Shown in pieces: positions 27,603 to 36,582 of a stretch of 64,000 nucleotides of DNA (its first letter is position 1; each line of letters begins with the position of its first letter). Source of the DNA: Leisingera sp. SS27 (GTDB lineage Bacteria; Pseudomonadota; Alphaproteobacteria; Rhodobacterales; Rhodobacteraceae); assembly GCF_028368855.1 (NCBI RefSeq), contig NZ_JAQNCY010000001.1, positions 558,001 through 622,000 on the forward strand, given 5' to 3'. Below the pieces are notes generated by a model. It was not told the DNA's origin. It saw only the letters and a program-made list of their open reading frames with translations, and did no database searches. The translations under genes were made by a program, and so were the position numbers.

Positions 27603-27812
27603 ACCGCAGCCGCAGCCGCTGGGGTGCAATCTCTGCCGCACAGTGAAAGCACCTTTGCCGCGCGCAGCTGTGCCGGCATTCTCTCGTCCACGGGGCCTGC
27701 AACCGCGCTTGAAGCAGCAAGGCTGCCTATGACGGGATTGAAGGGCGAAGACCAGTATCCGTGCCTTTGCCTTGCGCGCGCTGCCCTTCCCCCCCAATTG
27801 ACACCAGCCCGA
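27603..27812. other. Intergenic region without recognised content
   Basis: About 210 bp between two convergent small genes for exported proteins. Short frames here are not protein-like. I see no clear terminator. Confidence 0.4.
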
Positions 27813-28238
27813 TCAATCCACAAAAGGAGTGGAACCGTCCCACCCTGAACTGTTGCCTGCCGGCGTCACCACCGGCGCCGCCGGGGCTGGCTTCGGAGTG
27901 GCAGGGGCGGTCGGGGCGGCCACAACATAGTTCTGACCTGCGTCTGCGGCAGACACGCTATATTCTCCGGATGCGCAAGCGCCTGAAAAAATCTTGTAGT
28001 CAGGGGCAGTTGGCAAAACTCTGACACTGAAGCCTGAAACAGGACCGCCGCCGCATATCTGATTGACGGCATAGGTGTTGATATCCTGTACCGTCCAGCC
28101 TGAACCCGCACTTCCGCTGAAACGGCCATTCCCGTCGTTGTCGAATTGCAGCTCATTGCTTGCAGGTACTCCACCGCAGGCAGCAAACAGCGCGCAACAA
28201 GCAAGAGACAGCACAGGCTTCGGAAATCCAGGGGTCAT
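27813..28238 (-). CDS. Small putative lipoprotein
   Basis: 141 residues from the ATG at 28238, which has GGAG eight bases upstream. The lipobox-like LFAACGG ends the signal peptide. The mature part has a short Cys-bearing domain (QICGGGPVSGF, SGACASGEY) and a Pro/Ala tail ending DGSTPFVD. No known domain. Similar small lipoproteins are common in this group, and the surface role is unknown. Confidence 0.6.
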   Translation of the reverse strand: MTPGFPKPVLSLACCALFAACGGVPASNELQFDNDGNGRFSGSAGSGWTVQDINTYAVNQICGGGPVSGFSVRVLPTAPDYKIFSGACASGEYSVSAADAGQNYVVAAPTAPATPKPAPAAPVVTPAGNSSGWDGSTPFVD

Positions 28239-28334
28239 GAAATGTTCTCCATATTCAAGTCGGCACTGATGCTCAGCGCCTAAAAATCTTTTCTGAACAA
28301 GGCTCTGCAAACCACAATCAACAATCACAGAACC

Positions 28335-28454
28335 GGGTCAAGGGTGGCACAGCCACCGCGCGCCAGCACGGCTTACCCTTGATGCGGCATCAGCAAACAC
28401 ACTCGAATTGGTTTCTTCAGGGGCAGCCCTGCCCCTGAAGCTCTTCTCAGCAAA
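28335..28454 (+). repeat. 120-bp structured intergenic element, copy A
   Basis: Begins with GGGTCAAGGG, which pairs with CCCTTGAT around an inner hairpin GGTGGC/GCCACC. It continues with ACACACTCGAATTGG and a perfect 11-bp hairpin CTTCAGGGGCA-gccc-TGCCCCTGAAG, and ends TTCTCAGCAAA. The same layout and exact length occur at 41934 and 49579, and in a longer form at 51674. It lies 3' of the DUF1499 gene. Confidence 0.75.
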
Positions 28455-28488
28455 CCCCAAGGCTCTTCCGCCGAAGGCGGATGAGCCT

Positions 28489-28519
28489 GCGCCGCGCTTT
28501 GCGCGGCGCCCGGCCCAAC
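28489..28519 (+). repeat. Hairpin module 3 of the mosaic element (copy A)
   Basis: GCGCCGCGC-ttt-GCGCGGCGC followed by CCGGCCCAAC. Related hairpin-plus-GGCCCAA sequences lie next to the other three element copies, at 42112, 51861 and, inverted, 49513. Confidence 0.5.
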
Positions 28520-28567
28520 TGTAAGAGGCTTTTTGCAAAAAGGCCGAGTACAGGCGGGAGCCGCCGC

Positions 28568-28996
28568 CTACTCTCCGGCAGAAACAGCCGTCGGAGCCAC
28601 TTCCATTTCCGCGAGCCAGGTGTTTATCCGTTCTTTGTTGGCGCCGAGGTCAGACCGGCCGAACCGCAGGCGCGCGTAAACTTTCAGCAGATCGCCGTCC
28701 TGCGCCGCGGTGGTGTAGTCGGGAAAGCCCAGAACCTGGGTGCGGGTGATATAGGTCACCATGCCGTCGTCTGGCCCGCCCGCCAGCACGCTGGTGCGCG
28801 GCGCGTGGCTGGCGATGCGGTGGAACCGCTCCAGCCCGTCCGGCCCGGTCCGGACCACCCGGAACACGCCGCCGCGGAACTCCTTGTCCTCGCTCAGCTC
28901 CGGCTGGGTGTTCCAGTCCAGCGGATCGCTCGGCGCCAGCCGGACAAACCCCAGCCCGGCGATAATCGCGGCCAGCAACAGCCAGCCCAGCAGCAT
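28568..28996 (-). CDS. DUF1499 domain-containing protein
   Basis: 142 residues from the ATG at 28996, which has GAGG six bases upstream. One N-terminal membrane helix (MLLGWLLLAAIIAGLGFV) anchors a DUF1499 domain containing DPLDWNTQPEL and, near the end, VYARLRFGRSDLGANKERINTWL. The function is unknown. The frame remains open upstream into the agmatinase gene, but that portion is a shadow. Confidence 0.78.
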   Translation of the reverse strand: MLLGWLLLAAIIAGLGFVRLAPSDPLDWNTQPELSEDKEFRGGVFRVVRTGPDGLERFHRIASHAPRTSVLAGGPDDGMVTYITRTQVLGFPDYTTAAQDGDLLKVYARLRFGRSDLGANKERINTWLAEMEVAPTAVSAGE

Positions 28997-29081
28997 CAGC
29001 CGCCTCAATGCGGTTTCAAGGTCACCTCTTGCCTCCTCCTCACGCGGCCCTCCCCCGGCCTTCCGCTTGAGGCCGGACCGC

Positions 29082-30029
29082 TTATCTCGTTGCCACGCCC
29101 GGCAGCACGCACAACAGCTCATAGAGCAGGTTGGCGCCCACCAGGGCAGTGTTGCCCGACGGGTCATAAGGCGGCGACACCTCCACAAGGTCGCAGCCCA
29201 CGATGTTGACCCCCTTCAGGGACCGGATCAGTTCCAGCGCCTGCGGCGTCGTCAGCCCGCCGATTTCCGGCGTGCCGGTGCCCGGCGCATAGGCCGGGTC
29301 AAGACTATCGATATCATAGGTCACATAGACCGGCCTATTGCCGATATCGCGGCGAATTTCCGCACCCATCTGGTGCAGCGAGCGGTTCCACAATTCCTGC
29401 GCCGGGAAGTGCTGGAACCCCCAGCCCTGCGCCTCGGAAAAATCGGTGGCGGCATAGCCGGTGCCGCGGATGCCGATCTGGTAGGTCTTGTCCGGGACGA
29501 TCAGCCCTTCCTCATAGGCGCGGCGGAAGACAGTGCCATGGGTCTCGCGCTCGCCGAACATCTCGTCGTTCACATCCGCATGGGCATCCACATGCACCAG
29601 AGCCACGGGGCCGTATTTCTTGGCAATGGCGCGCAGGATCGGCAGGGTGATCGAATGATCGCCGCCCATCGCCACCGGGATCACCCCGCCGGACAGGATC
29701 GCGTCATAGCTGTCTTCAATAATACGGAGTGATTCCGGCAGCGAAAACGTGTTGATCGCCAGATCGCCGATATCGGCAATGTTCAGGCTGTCAAACGGCG
29801 CCGCCCCGGTTGCCATGTTGTAGGGCCGCAGCATCGCGCTCTCGGCGCGGATCTGCTTGGGGCCGAAACGGGTGCCCGACCGCCAAGAGGTGCCAATATC
29901 CATCGGAACACCCAGCACTGCCACATCCAATCCATCCAGCGAAGTCGCCTGCGGCAGCCGCATGAAAGTGTTCGGCCCGGAAAACCGTGCCAGGTCATTG
30001 CCGCTGATAGGTTGATTGAAGTCGGTCAT
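29082..30029 (-). CDS. speB: Agmatinase-family ureohydrolase
   Basis: 315 residues. All Mn-binding motifs of the arginase/agmatinase family are present: MGGDHSITLP, VHVDAHADVNDE, and YDIDSLDPAYAPGTGTPE. The enzyme hydrolyses a guanidino compound to urea and an amine. Agmatine is the default substrate, but guanidinobutyrate or guanidinopropionate hydrolases share these motifs, so substrate is less certain than fold. An M20 amidohydrolase gene is upstream on the same strand, 139 bp away. Confidence 0.82.
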   Translation of the reverse strand: MTDFNQPISGNDLARFSGPNTFMRLPQATSLDGLDVAVLGVPMDIGTSWRSGTRFGPKQIRAESAMLRPYNMATGAAPFDSLNIADIGDLAINTFSLPESLRIIEDSYDAILSGGVIPVAMGGDHSITLPILRAIAKKYGPVALVHVDAHADVNDEMFGERETHGTVFRRAYEEGLIVPDKTYQIGIRGTGYAATDFSEAQGWGFQHFPAQELWNRSLHQMGAEIRRDIGNRPVYVTYDIDSLDPAYAPGTGTPEIGGLTTPQALELIRSLKGVNIVGCDLVEVSPPYDPSGNTALVGANLLYELLCVLPGVATR

Positions 30030-30168
30030 AGTCTCTCACGTTCCAGCAAAGAATACGGCAGAAGCGCGCCGCCTCTTGTCCGGCAATAACACCTGCACCG
30101 CTGGTGTCAAAGACCGCAGACAGCCGCTGCTGCACCGGCCCCGCAGACTGGTGCAGACACGCCGCGTT

Positions 30169-31335
30169 TCAGCTGTTCAGCGGCTGCGCGCGTTCCACCA
30201 GCCGGGCAAAGAACGACGCCCCCACCGGTGCAATTGCGTCATTAAAATCATACTTCGGATGATGCAGCCCTGCGCTATCACCTTGCCCCAGGAACAGATA
30301 GGAACCGGGCCGTGCCTGCAGCATATAGGCAAAATCCTCTGCCCCCATCTCGCGTCCGCCGTCAGCCTCCACATTCGCATCGCCGGAAATCTCCTTGGCA
30401 ACGTCCACCGCAAAGGTGGTCTTTTCGGCGTCGTTGAACGTGGCCGGATAGCCGATCTCATAGTCCAGCTCTGCCTCAACGCCGTAACTCGCCGCCTGCC
30501 CGGCAACGATTTCCTTCATCCGCCGCATCACCATCTTCTGCACATCGGGGTTAAACGTGCGCACGGTGCCGTTGATATAGGCAGTGTCCGGGATCACGTT
30601 GTCGACGGTCCCGGTGTGGATCTGGGTGACCGATACCACCAGATCCTCCAGCGTGTGATGGTTACGGCTGACGATGGTCTGGATCGCTTGCGCCATGCCG
30701 CAGGCCGCCATCACAGGGTCACGGGTTTCATGCGGCATTGCGCCATGGCCGCCCTTGCCCTGGATGTGGATGTGGAAGGTATCAACCGCAGCCATCAGTG
30801 CGCCCGGTGTCGTCAGAAAATGACCCTCCGGCAGGCCGGGCGCATTGTGCAGCGCATAGACCTCGCTGATCCCGAACCGCTCCATGATGCCTTCCTCCAC
30901 CATGATGCGTGCGCCGCCGATCGCCTCCTCGGCGGGCTGGAAGATCAGCGCAACGCGTCCCTTGAAGTTGCGCGTCTCAGCCAGGTATTTTGCCGCCCCC
31001 AGCAGCATCGTTGTATGGCCGTCATGGCCGCAGGCATGCATGTTGCCCGCATGGCCGGAGGCATAGTCCACCCCGGTTTCCTCAGGGATCGGCAGCGCGT
31101 CCATATCGGCGCGCAACCCGATGGTCGGGCCCTCACCCTGCCCGTTGATAATCGCCACCATACCCGTCTGCGCGATGCCCTCATGCAGTTCATCCACGCC
31201 AAACTCCCGCAGCCGCTCCGCCACAAATGCGGCAGTCTTGGGCAGGTCCAGCGCCAGCTCCGGGATCTGGTGCAGATGCCGCCGCCAGGCCTTCATCTCC
31301 TCGGCGTAATCGGCAATACGGTTCACAACGGGCAT
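30169..31335 (-). CDS. M20-family amidohydrolase (hippurate hydrolase/aminoacylase-like)
   Basis: 388 residues. Metal and catalytic motifs are LRADMDALPIPEETG, HACGHDGHTTMLLGAA and FQPAEEAIGGA, with GKGGHGAMPHETRDP in the dimerisation domain. Such enzymes cleave N-acyl amino acids. AGGAG lies nine bases before the ATG at 31335. The 5' end is close to divergent mazG (63 bp), so they share a promoter region. Confidence 0.88.
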   Translation of the reverse strand: MPVVNRIADYAEEMKAWRRHLHQIPELALDLPKTAAFVAERLREFGVDELHEGIAQTGMVAIINGQGEGPTIGLRADMDALPIPEETGVDYASGHAGNMHACGHDGHTTMLLGAAKYLAETRNFKGRVALIFQPAEEAIGGARIMVEEGIMERFGISEVYALHNAPGLPEGHFLTTPGALMAAVDTFHIHIQGKGGHGAMPHETRDPVMAACGMAQAIQTIVSRNHHTLEDLVVSVTQIHTGTVDNVIPDTAYINGTVRTFNPDVQKMVMRRMKEIVAGQAASYGVEAELDYEIGYPATFNDAEKTTFAVDVAKEISGDANVEADGGREMGAEDFAYMLQARPGSYLFLGQGDSAGLHHPKYDFNDAIAPVGASFFARLVERAQPLNS

Positions 31336-31398
31336 CGGGGTGGACTCCTGCTCCAGACTCGGGATGATGCATCTGACACCGGAAAAAGAGCAGCCGCA

Positions 31399-32214
31399 AT
31401 GCAAGAAACAGACCTGATCCACGACCAGTCCGCCGGCATCGAGCGCCTCCTGGAAATCATGGCGCGCCTGCGCAATCCCCAAGCCGGCTGCCCCTGGGAC
31501 ATCGAACAGGATTTCGCCACCATCGCCCCCTACACCATTGAAGAGGCGTATGAAGTTGCCGACGCCATCGAGCGCGAGGCCTGGCAGGAACTGAAGGGCG
31601 AACTGGGCGACCTGCTGTTCCAATCCGTCTTCCATGCACAGATGGCAGAAGAAGCCGGGCATTTCACCTTTCAGGACGTGGTGCGGACCATGTCGGACAA
31701 GATGGTCTCCCGTCATCCGCATGTGTTCGGCGATGAGTCCCGCGAGAAATCCGCCGAACAGCAGACGCAGGATTGGGAGGCAATCAAGGCGGCAGAACGC
31801 GCAGGCAAGGAACAGAAGGGTACGCTGGACGGTGTGGCGGTTGGACTGCCCGCGCTCCTGCGCGCTTACAAACTCCAGAAACGCGCGGCCCGCGTCGGTT
31901 TTGATTGGCCGTCAGCCGACAATGTCATCGCCAAGATCACCGAGGAATGCGCCGAGCTGGTCGAGGCTCGCGACACCCTCACCCACGCGGAAGTCGAAGA
32001 GGAATTCGGCGACCTCCTGTTTGTGATGGCCAACCTGGGCCGCCACCTGGGGGTTGAGCCGGAAGCCGCCCTGCGCGCCGCCAACGCCAAGTTCACCCGC
32101 CGCTTCGAAGGCGTCGAAGCCAAGCTCGCCGCGCGCGGCAAACGCCCCGAAGACAGCGATCTGGCGGAAATGGATGCGCTCTGGGATGAAGTGAAGTCAG
32201 ACGAGCGCGCCTGA
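31399..32214 (+). CDS. mazG: Nucleoside triphosphate pyrophosphohydrolase MazG
   Basis: 271 residues with two tandem MazG domains. The first includes PQAGCPWDIEQDFATI and EEAYEVADAIE with an EXXE metal site; the second includes ITEECAELVEA and EEEFGDLLFVMANLGRHL. It hydrolyses non-canonical NTPs to monophosphates. The ATG at 31399 gives the family length; the frame upstream is antisense to the M20 gene. Confidence 0.94.
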   Translation: MQETDLIHDQSAGIERLLEIMARLRNPQAGCPWDIEQDFATIAPYTIEEAYEVADAIEREAWQELKGELGDLLFQSVFHAQMAEEAGHFTFQDVVRTMSDKMVSRHPHVFGDESREKSAEQQTQDWEAIKAAERAGKEQKGTLDGVAVGLPALLRAYKLQKRAARVGFDWPSADNVIAKITEECAELVEARDTLTHAEVEEEFGDLLFVMANLGRHLGVEPEAALRAANAKFTRRFEGVEAKLAARGKRPEDSDLAEMDALWDEVKSDERA

Positions 32215-32230
32215 ACGCGCCCTGTCCCTT

Positions 32231-32256
32231 CTTCTTTGCCTGAATACTCAAATCCC
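32231..32256 (-). repeat. Short dispersed 3'-end repeat (mazG copy)
   Basis: Read on the minus strand it contains TGAGTATTCAGGCAAAGAAG, 16 bp after the mazG stop. Related to copies at 22621, 43943 and 54548. Confidence 0.45.
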
Positions 32257-32274
32257 GGCGGCGCAGCCGCCGGG
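32254..32274. terminator. GC-rich hairpin between convergent mazG and the RGS-like gene
   Basis: A perfect 9-bp stem, CCCGGCGGC-gca-GCCGCCGGG, without a T run. It is probably a transcription end or RNA-stabilising hairpin. Confidence 0.5.
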
Positions 32275-32291
32275 CCTCAGGCGCGGCTGGA

Positions 32292-32846
32292 TCAGACCAG
32301 GTTGGCCTTCTTCAACGAAGACGAAATTGCCTTGTAGTCTTCCAGGATCTTTTCCTTCTTCGCCAGCTCTTTCCACAGCTTTTCGGCGGTCTTCTTGTCG
32401 TCGACGGCGACATTCACCATCACTTCCTTCAGCTTCTTCACATCGGTGATGCCCAAGAGCTTGGCCGCCTTCTTGGGGTCCCCCATCGCGTTTTCGGCCA
32501 CGTATTTCTTGTATTCATCGCCGCCGGTGAATCCCATCACATCCTTGTTCAGCATCTTCACGACCTCTTCCTTGCCGGTCGCGATGATTTTCTTCCAGTC
32601 GCCGCTCTTGAAATCGCCCTTATCGGCCAGCGCTTTGGCAGCCAGATGAGTCTTGGAGGTGATGTTGACCGGCTCCTTGCCTTTCTTCTGGTCCATGTAA
32701 CGGGTCCAGAGCGATTCCGGGTTGCCTTTGTTCTGGGTGAACATGAACTCATTCAGGCAGTACCGCCGCTTGCAATAATCCATATAAGCGGCGGTCATTT
32801 TCTTGTCTTTCAGGATATCGCCAACAACTTTGGGCTCTTTGGGCAT
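32292..32846 (-). CDS. RGS-like domain protein (putative), Lys-rich
   Basis: 184 residues, soluble, with no signal peptide and unusually rich in Lys (about one in six). I see a three-block resemblance to the regulator-of-G-protein-signalling fold: residues 8-36 (KDKKMTAAYMDYCKRRYCLN then EFMF, compare the AAFxxFLxxEYSEENIxFW pattern), 45-62 (SLWTRYM with PVNI), and 84-116 (EEVVKMLNKDVMGF then DEYKKYV, compare IFxLMEKDSYxRFLxSxxY). The order and spacing fit a whole RGS domain of about 110 residues. In eukaryotes RGS domains speed GTP hydrolysis by G-alpha; a partner in this bacterium is unknown. The remaining 65 residues are helical and charged. Whether the fold holds is inference from pattern only. 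Confidence 0.5.
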   Translation of the reverse strand: MPKEPKVVGDILKDKKMTAAYMDYCKRRYCLNEFMFTQNKGNPESLWTRYMDQKKGKEPVNITSKTHLAAKALADKGDFKSGDWKKIIATGKEEVVKMLNKDVMGFTGGDEYKKYVAENAMGDPKKAAKLLGITDVKKLKEVMVNVAVDDKKTAEKLWKELAKKEKILEDYKAISSSLKKANLV

Positions 32847-33112
32847 GTCTCACTTTCCCCATGCAAATCAATGTGTTTCCGGCTGAACAAAGCCGTACCA
32901 ATAAGGCCCGGAATCGGGCTGAGCAATCACTGGCGGCGTCTGCGGGCCATCCCGCCCGTGACGCTGCGTCAGGCAACTATAGAAAGCAAACGCGGGGGCG
33001 GCAAACTTCCGTCGCAGAAAATCTCCGGAAATTTGCAAAGGTTCGCGCCCTGCCGGTTCAATCCCGGTTCGGCAGCGCGTAGTCTCACAGCTCACGACCA
33101 GCGGAGACCGCC

Positions 33113-34054
33113 ATGAGCGCCAGAAAAATCATCATCGATACCGATCCCGGCCAGGACGATGCCGTCGCCATCCTGCTGGCGCTGGCCAGTCCGGAAGACC
33201 TCGACCTGCTTGGCGTCACTTGCGTGGCGGGCAATGTCCCTCTGGAGCTGACCAGCAAGAACGCCCGCATCGTCTGCGAGGCTGCAGGCAGGACGGATGT
33301 GCCGGTATATGCAGGCAGCGCGGCGCCGCTTGCCCGTCCGCTGATCACCGCCGAACATGTGCATGGCCAGACCGGCCTGGACGGACCGGACCTGTGGGAG
33401 CCCGCAATGCCTCTGGCTGACGGGCATGGCGTCGATTTCATCATCGACACACTGCGCAGCCATGAACCCGGCACTGTCTCTCTCTGCACGCTTGGTCCGC
33501 TCACCAATATCGCTGCCGCCTTGAGCACAGCCCCGGACATCATCCCCCGGGTTCAGGAAATCGTAATGATGGGCGGTGCCTACTTCGAGGTTGGCAACAT
33601 CACCCCGGCAGCGGAATTCAACATCTATGTCGATCCGGAGGCCGCGGAAAGTGTGTTCAAATCCGGCGTGCCGGTCACAGTGATGCCGCTCGATGTGACG
33701 CATAAAGTGCTGGCCACCAAGCCGCGCGTCGAAGCAATCCGCGCCCTCGATACCCGCGTCGGGCATTTCACCGCCGAAATGCTCGACTTTTTCGAGCGCT
33801 TTGATGTGGAGAAATACGGCTCAGAAGGCGGTCCGCTGCACGACCCCTGCGTCATTGCCTGGCTGCTCAAGCCGGAGCTGTTTTCCGGCCGCCATGTGAA
33901 TGTCGAGATCGAAACCGCTTCTGAGCTCACCCTTGGCATGACTGTCGCCGACTGGTGGGGCGTCACCAACCGCAAACCCAATGCCCTGTTCATAGGCGAT
34001 GCCGACGCGGACGGCTTCTTCACCCTTCTGACCGAAAGGCTCGCCCGCCTATGA
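33113..34054 (+). CDS. Nucleoside hydrolase (IUNH family)
   Basis: 313 residues. The Ca-binding DTDPGQDDAVAILLAL at the start is diagnostic; LCTLGPLTNIAAAL, VMMGGAYFEVGNITPAAEFN and HDPCVIAWLL complete the active site. It splits ribonucleosides into base and ribose. The His in LHDPC is the probable base-protonating residue. It is coupled to a GNAT gene through an ATGA overlap. Substrate preference (pyrimidine or purine) is not clear. Confidence 0.92.
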   Translation: MSARKIIIDTDPGQDDAVAILLALASPEDLDLLGVTCVAGNVPLELTSKNARIVCEAAGRTDVPVYAGSAAPLARPLITAEHVHGQTGLDGPDLWEPAMPLADGHGVDFIIDTLRSHEPGTVSLCTLGPLTNIAAALSTAPDIIPRVQEIVMMGGAYFEVGNITPAAEFNIYVDPEAAESVFKSGVPVTVMPLDVTHKVLATKPRVEAIRALDTRVGHFTAEMLDFFERFDVEKYGSEGGPLHDPCVIAWLLKPELFSGRHVNVEIETASELTLGMTVADWWGVTNRKPNALFIGDADADGFFTLLTERLARL

Positions 34055-34500
34055 GCGCCGCCCTGCATCTCGCCAAGCTCGAACATATGGAAACCGTTCT
34101 GGCGCTGGTGGCCGCTTTTCATGCCGAATCCGGCCTGGACAGCAGCGACGAGCACCGCCGCGCAGGCATTGAGCCTTTGCTGAACGGCCACCCTTACGGT
34201 GCCGTCTACCTGATCGGCCCCACCCGTGCGCCGATCGGCTATATTGTCATCACCTTCGGCTGGTCGGTGGAATTCGGCGGCATGGACGGTTTTGTCGATG
34301 AACTCTACATCCGCCCCGCCGTGCGCGGCCGCGGCATTGCTACCGAAGTGCTGACCGAACTGCCGAAAACTCTTGCAACCGCTGGCATGCGGGCCCTTCA
34401 TCTGGAGGTCGACCGCGAAAACGAAACCGCACAGCGGCTTTATCTACGCACCCGCTTCCAGCCGCGCAAAAACTACATTCTGATGACCAAACAGCTCTGA
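34051..34500 (+). CDS. GNAT family N-acetyltransferase
   Basis: 149 residues. The acetyl-CoA binding motif A is in VDELYIRPAVRGRGIATEVL, and motif B in ALHLEVDRENETAQRLYLRT. Substrate unknown. The start is within the stop codon of the nucleoside hydrolase, so the two are coupled. Confidence 0.86.
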   Translation: MSAALHLAKLEHMETVLALVAAFHAESGLDSSDEHRRAGIEPLLNGHPYGAVYLIGPTRAPIGYIVITFGWSVEFGGMDGFVDELYIRPAVRGRGIATEVLTELPKTLATAGMRALHLEVDRENETAQRLYLRTRFQPRKNYILMTKQL

Positions 34501-34772
34501 CACGGCTGCGCCACAGGCAGTTTGATGAACAAAATACGGCCCGGAAGCCACCCGGCTTCCAGGCCTGAGATCGAACTGAAATGCGGCACTTCACGGCGGG
34601 CTCTTCCACCCCTCCCCGGCAAAAGCCCGCCGCTGTGCGCCCCCCTCCGGCAGAATTGCGCTGCTGTGATGACTGCGCGCATTTATAAGGAACCATCCTG
34701 CCGGGACCGGCGTTACAGTCCCGTCTGCGGCCCGCAATACAGCCGCACCGGACCTGAAAATGGAGATATCAA

Positions 34773-35048
34773 ATGACTTTCCGCTGGATCCCTGCTCTCG
34801 CAAGTTCCGCCGTACTGGGCCTTGGCGCCTGTACCAACCTGACCCCGGAACAGCGCACCGTTGCCGGTGTGGCAGGCGGCGCCGCAGCTGGCCTGATCGC
34901 CGCTGACGCGCTCAAGGCTGACGACGACTGGCGGCTTATCGCGGCGCTTGGCGGCGCTGCCGCCGGAACCCTGGTCGCCCAGAACAACCAGTCAAATCAG
35001 TGCGCCTATTCCCGCGGTGACGGCACCTATTACACCGCAGCCTGCTAA
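34773..35048 (+). CDS. Glycine-zipper lipoprotein
   Basis: 91 residues. A signal peptide with lipobox LGLGAC (Cys about 20) is followed by two glycine-rich hydrophobic stretches, VAGGAAAGLIAADAL and AALGGAAAGTLVAQ, in the manner of glycine-zipper (SlyB/17 kDa-like) lipoproteins, and a Cys-containing C-terminus. Likely outer-membrane associated. Confidence 0.75.
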   Translation: MTFRWIPALASSAVLGLGACTNLTPEQRTVAGVAGGAAAGLIAADALKADDDWRLIAALGGAAAGTLVAQNNQSNQCAYSRGDGTYYTAAC

Positions 35049-35056
35049 TGATTTTT

Positions 35057-35092
35057 GATCTGGCGCCCTCCCCCCGGACAGGGCGCCAGATC
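35057..35092. terminator. Intrinsic terminator after the glycine-zipper lipoprotein gene
   Basis: A perfect 13-bp stem GATCTGGCGCCCT / AGGGCGCCAGATC with a 10-nt loop and a short T tail. It can also serve the convergent small lipoprotein gene. Confidence 0.85.
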
Positions 35093-35129
35093 TTTGGCTG
35101 CAGCCCGTGTTCAGGCCGCAGCCCTGGTA

Positions 35130-35282
35130 TCAGCGTATTTCCCCGCCAAGGTTCAGCCGCTGGACCGGATCATCCGGTGACGCGGCCTGACCGCTGAACG
35201 GGTACATCCCCGGACCGCTGCACCCTAAAAGGGTTGAAAGAACTGCACAGATTGCCACTGTGCGCAACATCCGCATCTGCAT
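35130..35282 (-). CDS. Very small lipoprotein
   Basis: 50 residues from the ATG at 35282. The signal peptide MLRTVAICAVLSTLLGC ends in a canonical lipobox, leaving about 29 mature residues (SGPGMYPFSGQAASPDD then a short tail). An AGGGGA site lies upstream. No known family. It converges on the glycine-zipper lipoprotein gene. Confidence 0.55.
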   Translation of the reverse strand: MQMRMLRTVAICAVLSTLLGCSGPGMYPFSGQAASPDDPVQRLNLGGEIR

Positions 35283-35395
35283 GGCCTGTTCCCCTTTCCC
35301 GCAGCACCTTTGCACCGCGTAGGAACACGCTACCATGACGTCATTGTGAGCGTCTGTGATCCGGGCCACACATGCCGTTTCCGGCAGGTATACTG

Positions 35396-35848
35396 TCAGA
35401 TGAACCTGTAATCCCGGAAACTTGCCGCCTCGCCCAGCTTTACGCCGTCCGGTCCCAGCAGCGGCCATATTACCGCCCCGCGGATCTCAAACCGCCGCCC
35501 AGAGGCGCTGATCCTGACGCCGGCACAATCCCCGATGAAGCCTTTGGCCCGCATCTCGGCAAACATCATATCCCGTTGCTCCCGGTGCGCAGGCTCTGCC
35601 GTCAGCCGCGACGGCATCGCGGTCAACTGTTCCCAGCCCATCTCCCACAATGCCTGCGCCGCCAGGTTTCCATAAGTCAAAACCGGGTCGGCGGCGGTGT
35701 TGTGCGACAGCACCGGAAACGGCGCATGATAGAGCGCTTCGGCATCTGCGCCCTCCAGAAGCGGCCGGCCAACTACCTGCAAATAGGAGCGCAGCAGCAG
35801 CTCCGCATGGCCGCATTGAAAGCTATTGTCCGTACCAGGTACCTGCAT
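35396..35848 (-). CDS. MEKHLA domain-containing protein
   Basis: 150 residues corresponding to a stand-alone MEKHLA domain, a PAS-related sensory fold: HAELLLRSYLQVVGRPLL, a central YGNLAAQALWEMGWEQLTAM and GVRISASGRRFEIRGAVIW. In plants this domain ends HD-ZIP III transcription factors; in bacteria it occurs alone and its ligand is unknown. Confidence 0.75.
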   Translation of the reverse strand: MQVPGTDNSFQCGHAELLLRSYLQVVGRPLLEGADAEALYHAPFPVLSHNTAADPVLTYGNLAAQALWEMGWEQLTAMPSRLTAEPAHREQRDMMFAEMRAKGFIGDCAGVRISASGRRFEIRGAVIWPLLGPDGVKLGEAASFRDYRFI

Positions 35849-35973
35849 TTCAGCCTCTCAAGAATTCTCCCAGCAGCCTTATCTCTACTTCTCCAGATCC
35901 GCCACTTATCCAACCAGCATGCTCCCCTTCCAGAGCTGGAAGAGTTAGTGGCTAAAGCAGAGCTAATGCACTC

Positions 35974-36582
35974 CTACGCTTTTCGAGAAGTGCCGCTGCG
36001 CGCTTCCAGCACCAGAAGAACACCCAGGTTCGTCACCAAACCCGCAGCAGATGCAGCAGTGAAACTCTGCTCAAACGGGACCGACATCATTTGGTCAGCC
36101 AGTTCGATATAAATCCGCGCGGTAGACACCGTCATGCCTAGAGCGAAAGCCAGCCGCATCGCACGCAGATGCAAAACGAAGCGTCGGCACCGCGCCAAAT
36201 TGTATGCACACGCCATTGCGGCCATCATGCTGATGCATATCGCAAAAGTTACGGCCTGGGTCAAAACCCCGCCAAGCGCCGGGAAAACCAGCACCATATA
36301 CATGACGCTAAGGCATGAGGTCACACCGCAAAGAATGAACAAACGGCCCAATGTCCGGTGCACCGCTGGCAAACGCCTGCGAACTCCAGAGGAGAATTGC
36401 AGCGGTCCAATCAGGAAAAAGAAGATGCCCGGAATTAGGTGAAGAGCGGAGGCCAACGGATGATCGGCATAACGCTGATCCAGAGACGGCAGCCTGTCGT
36501 GGTTCATGGACAGGAAGATCAAACGGTCAACACTGTCCTTCAGGACCGGCAAGCTCAAAAGATAGAGAAAAACAGTTTTCAA
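35974..36582 (-). CDS. DUF2306-family membrane protein
   Basis: 202 residues with about six hydrophobic segments. ALHLIPGIFFFLIGPLQFS and LPAVHRTLGRLFILCG, with its conserved HRxxGR, point to the DUF2306 family of unknown function. This stretch, including 130 bp downstream, looks poorer in G+C than its surroundings, so the gene may have been acquired. Confidence 0.6.
   Translation of the reverse strand: MKTVFLYLLSLPVLKDSVDRLIFLSMNHDRLPSLDQRYADHPLASALHLIPGIFFFLIGPLQFSSGVRRRLPAVHRTLGRLFILCGVTSCLSVMYMVLVFPALGGVLTQAVTFAICISMMAAMACAYNLARCRRFVLHLRAMRLAFALGMTVSTARIYIELADQMMSVPFEQSFTAASAAGLVTNLGVLLVLEARSGTSRKA

Noticed and set aside
30016-31398. A 460-codon extension upstream of mazG
   Set aside because: It lies antisense to the M20 amidohydrolase, and the MazG domain begins at the ATG at 31399.
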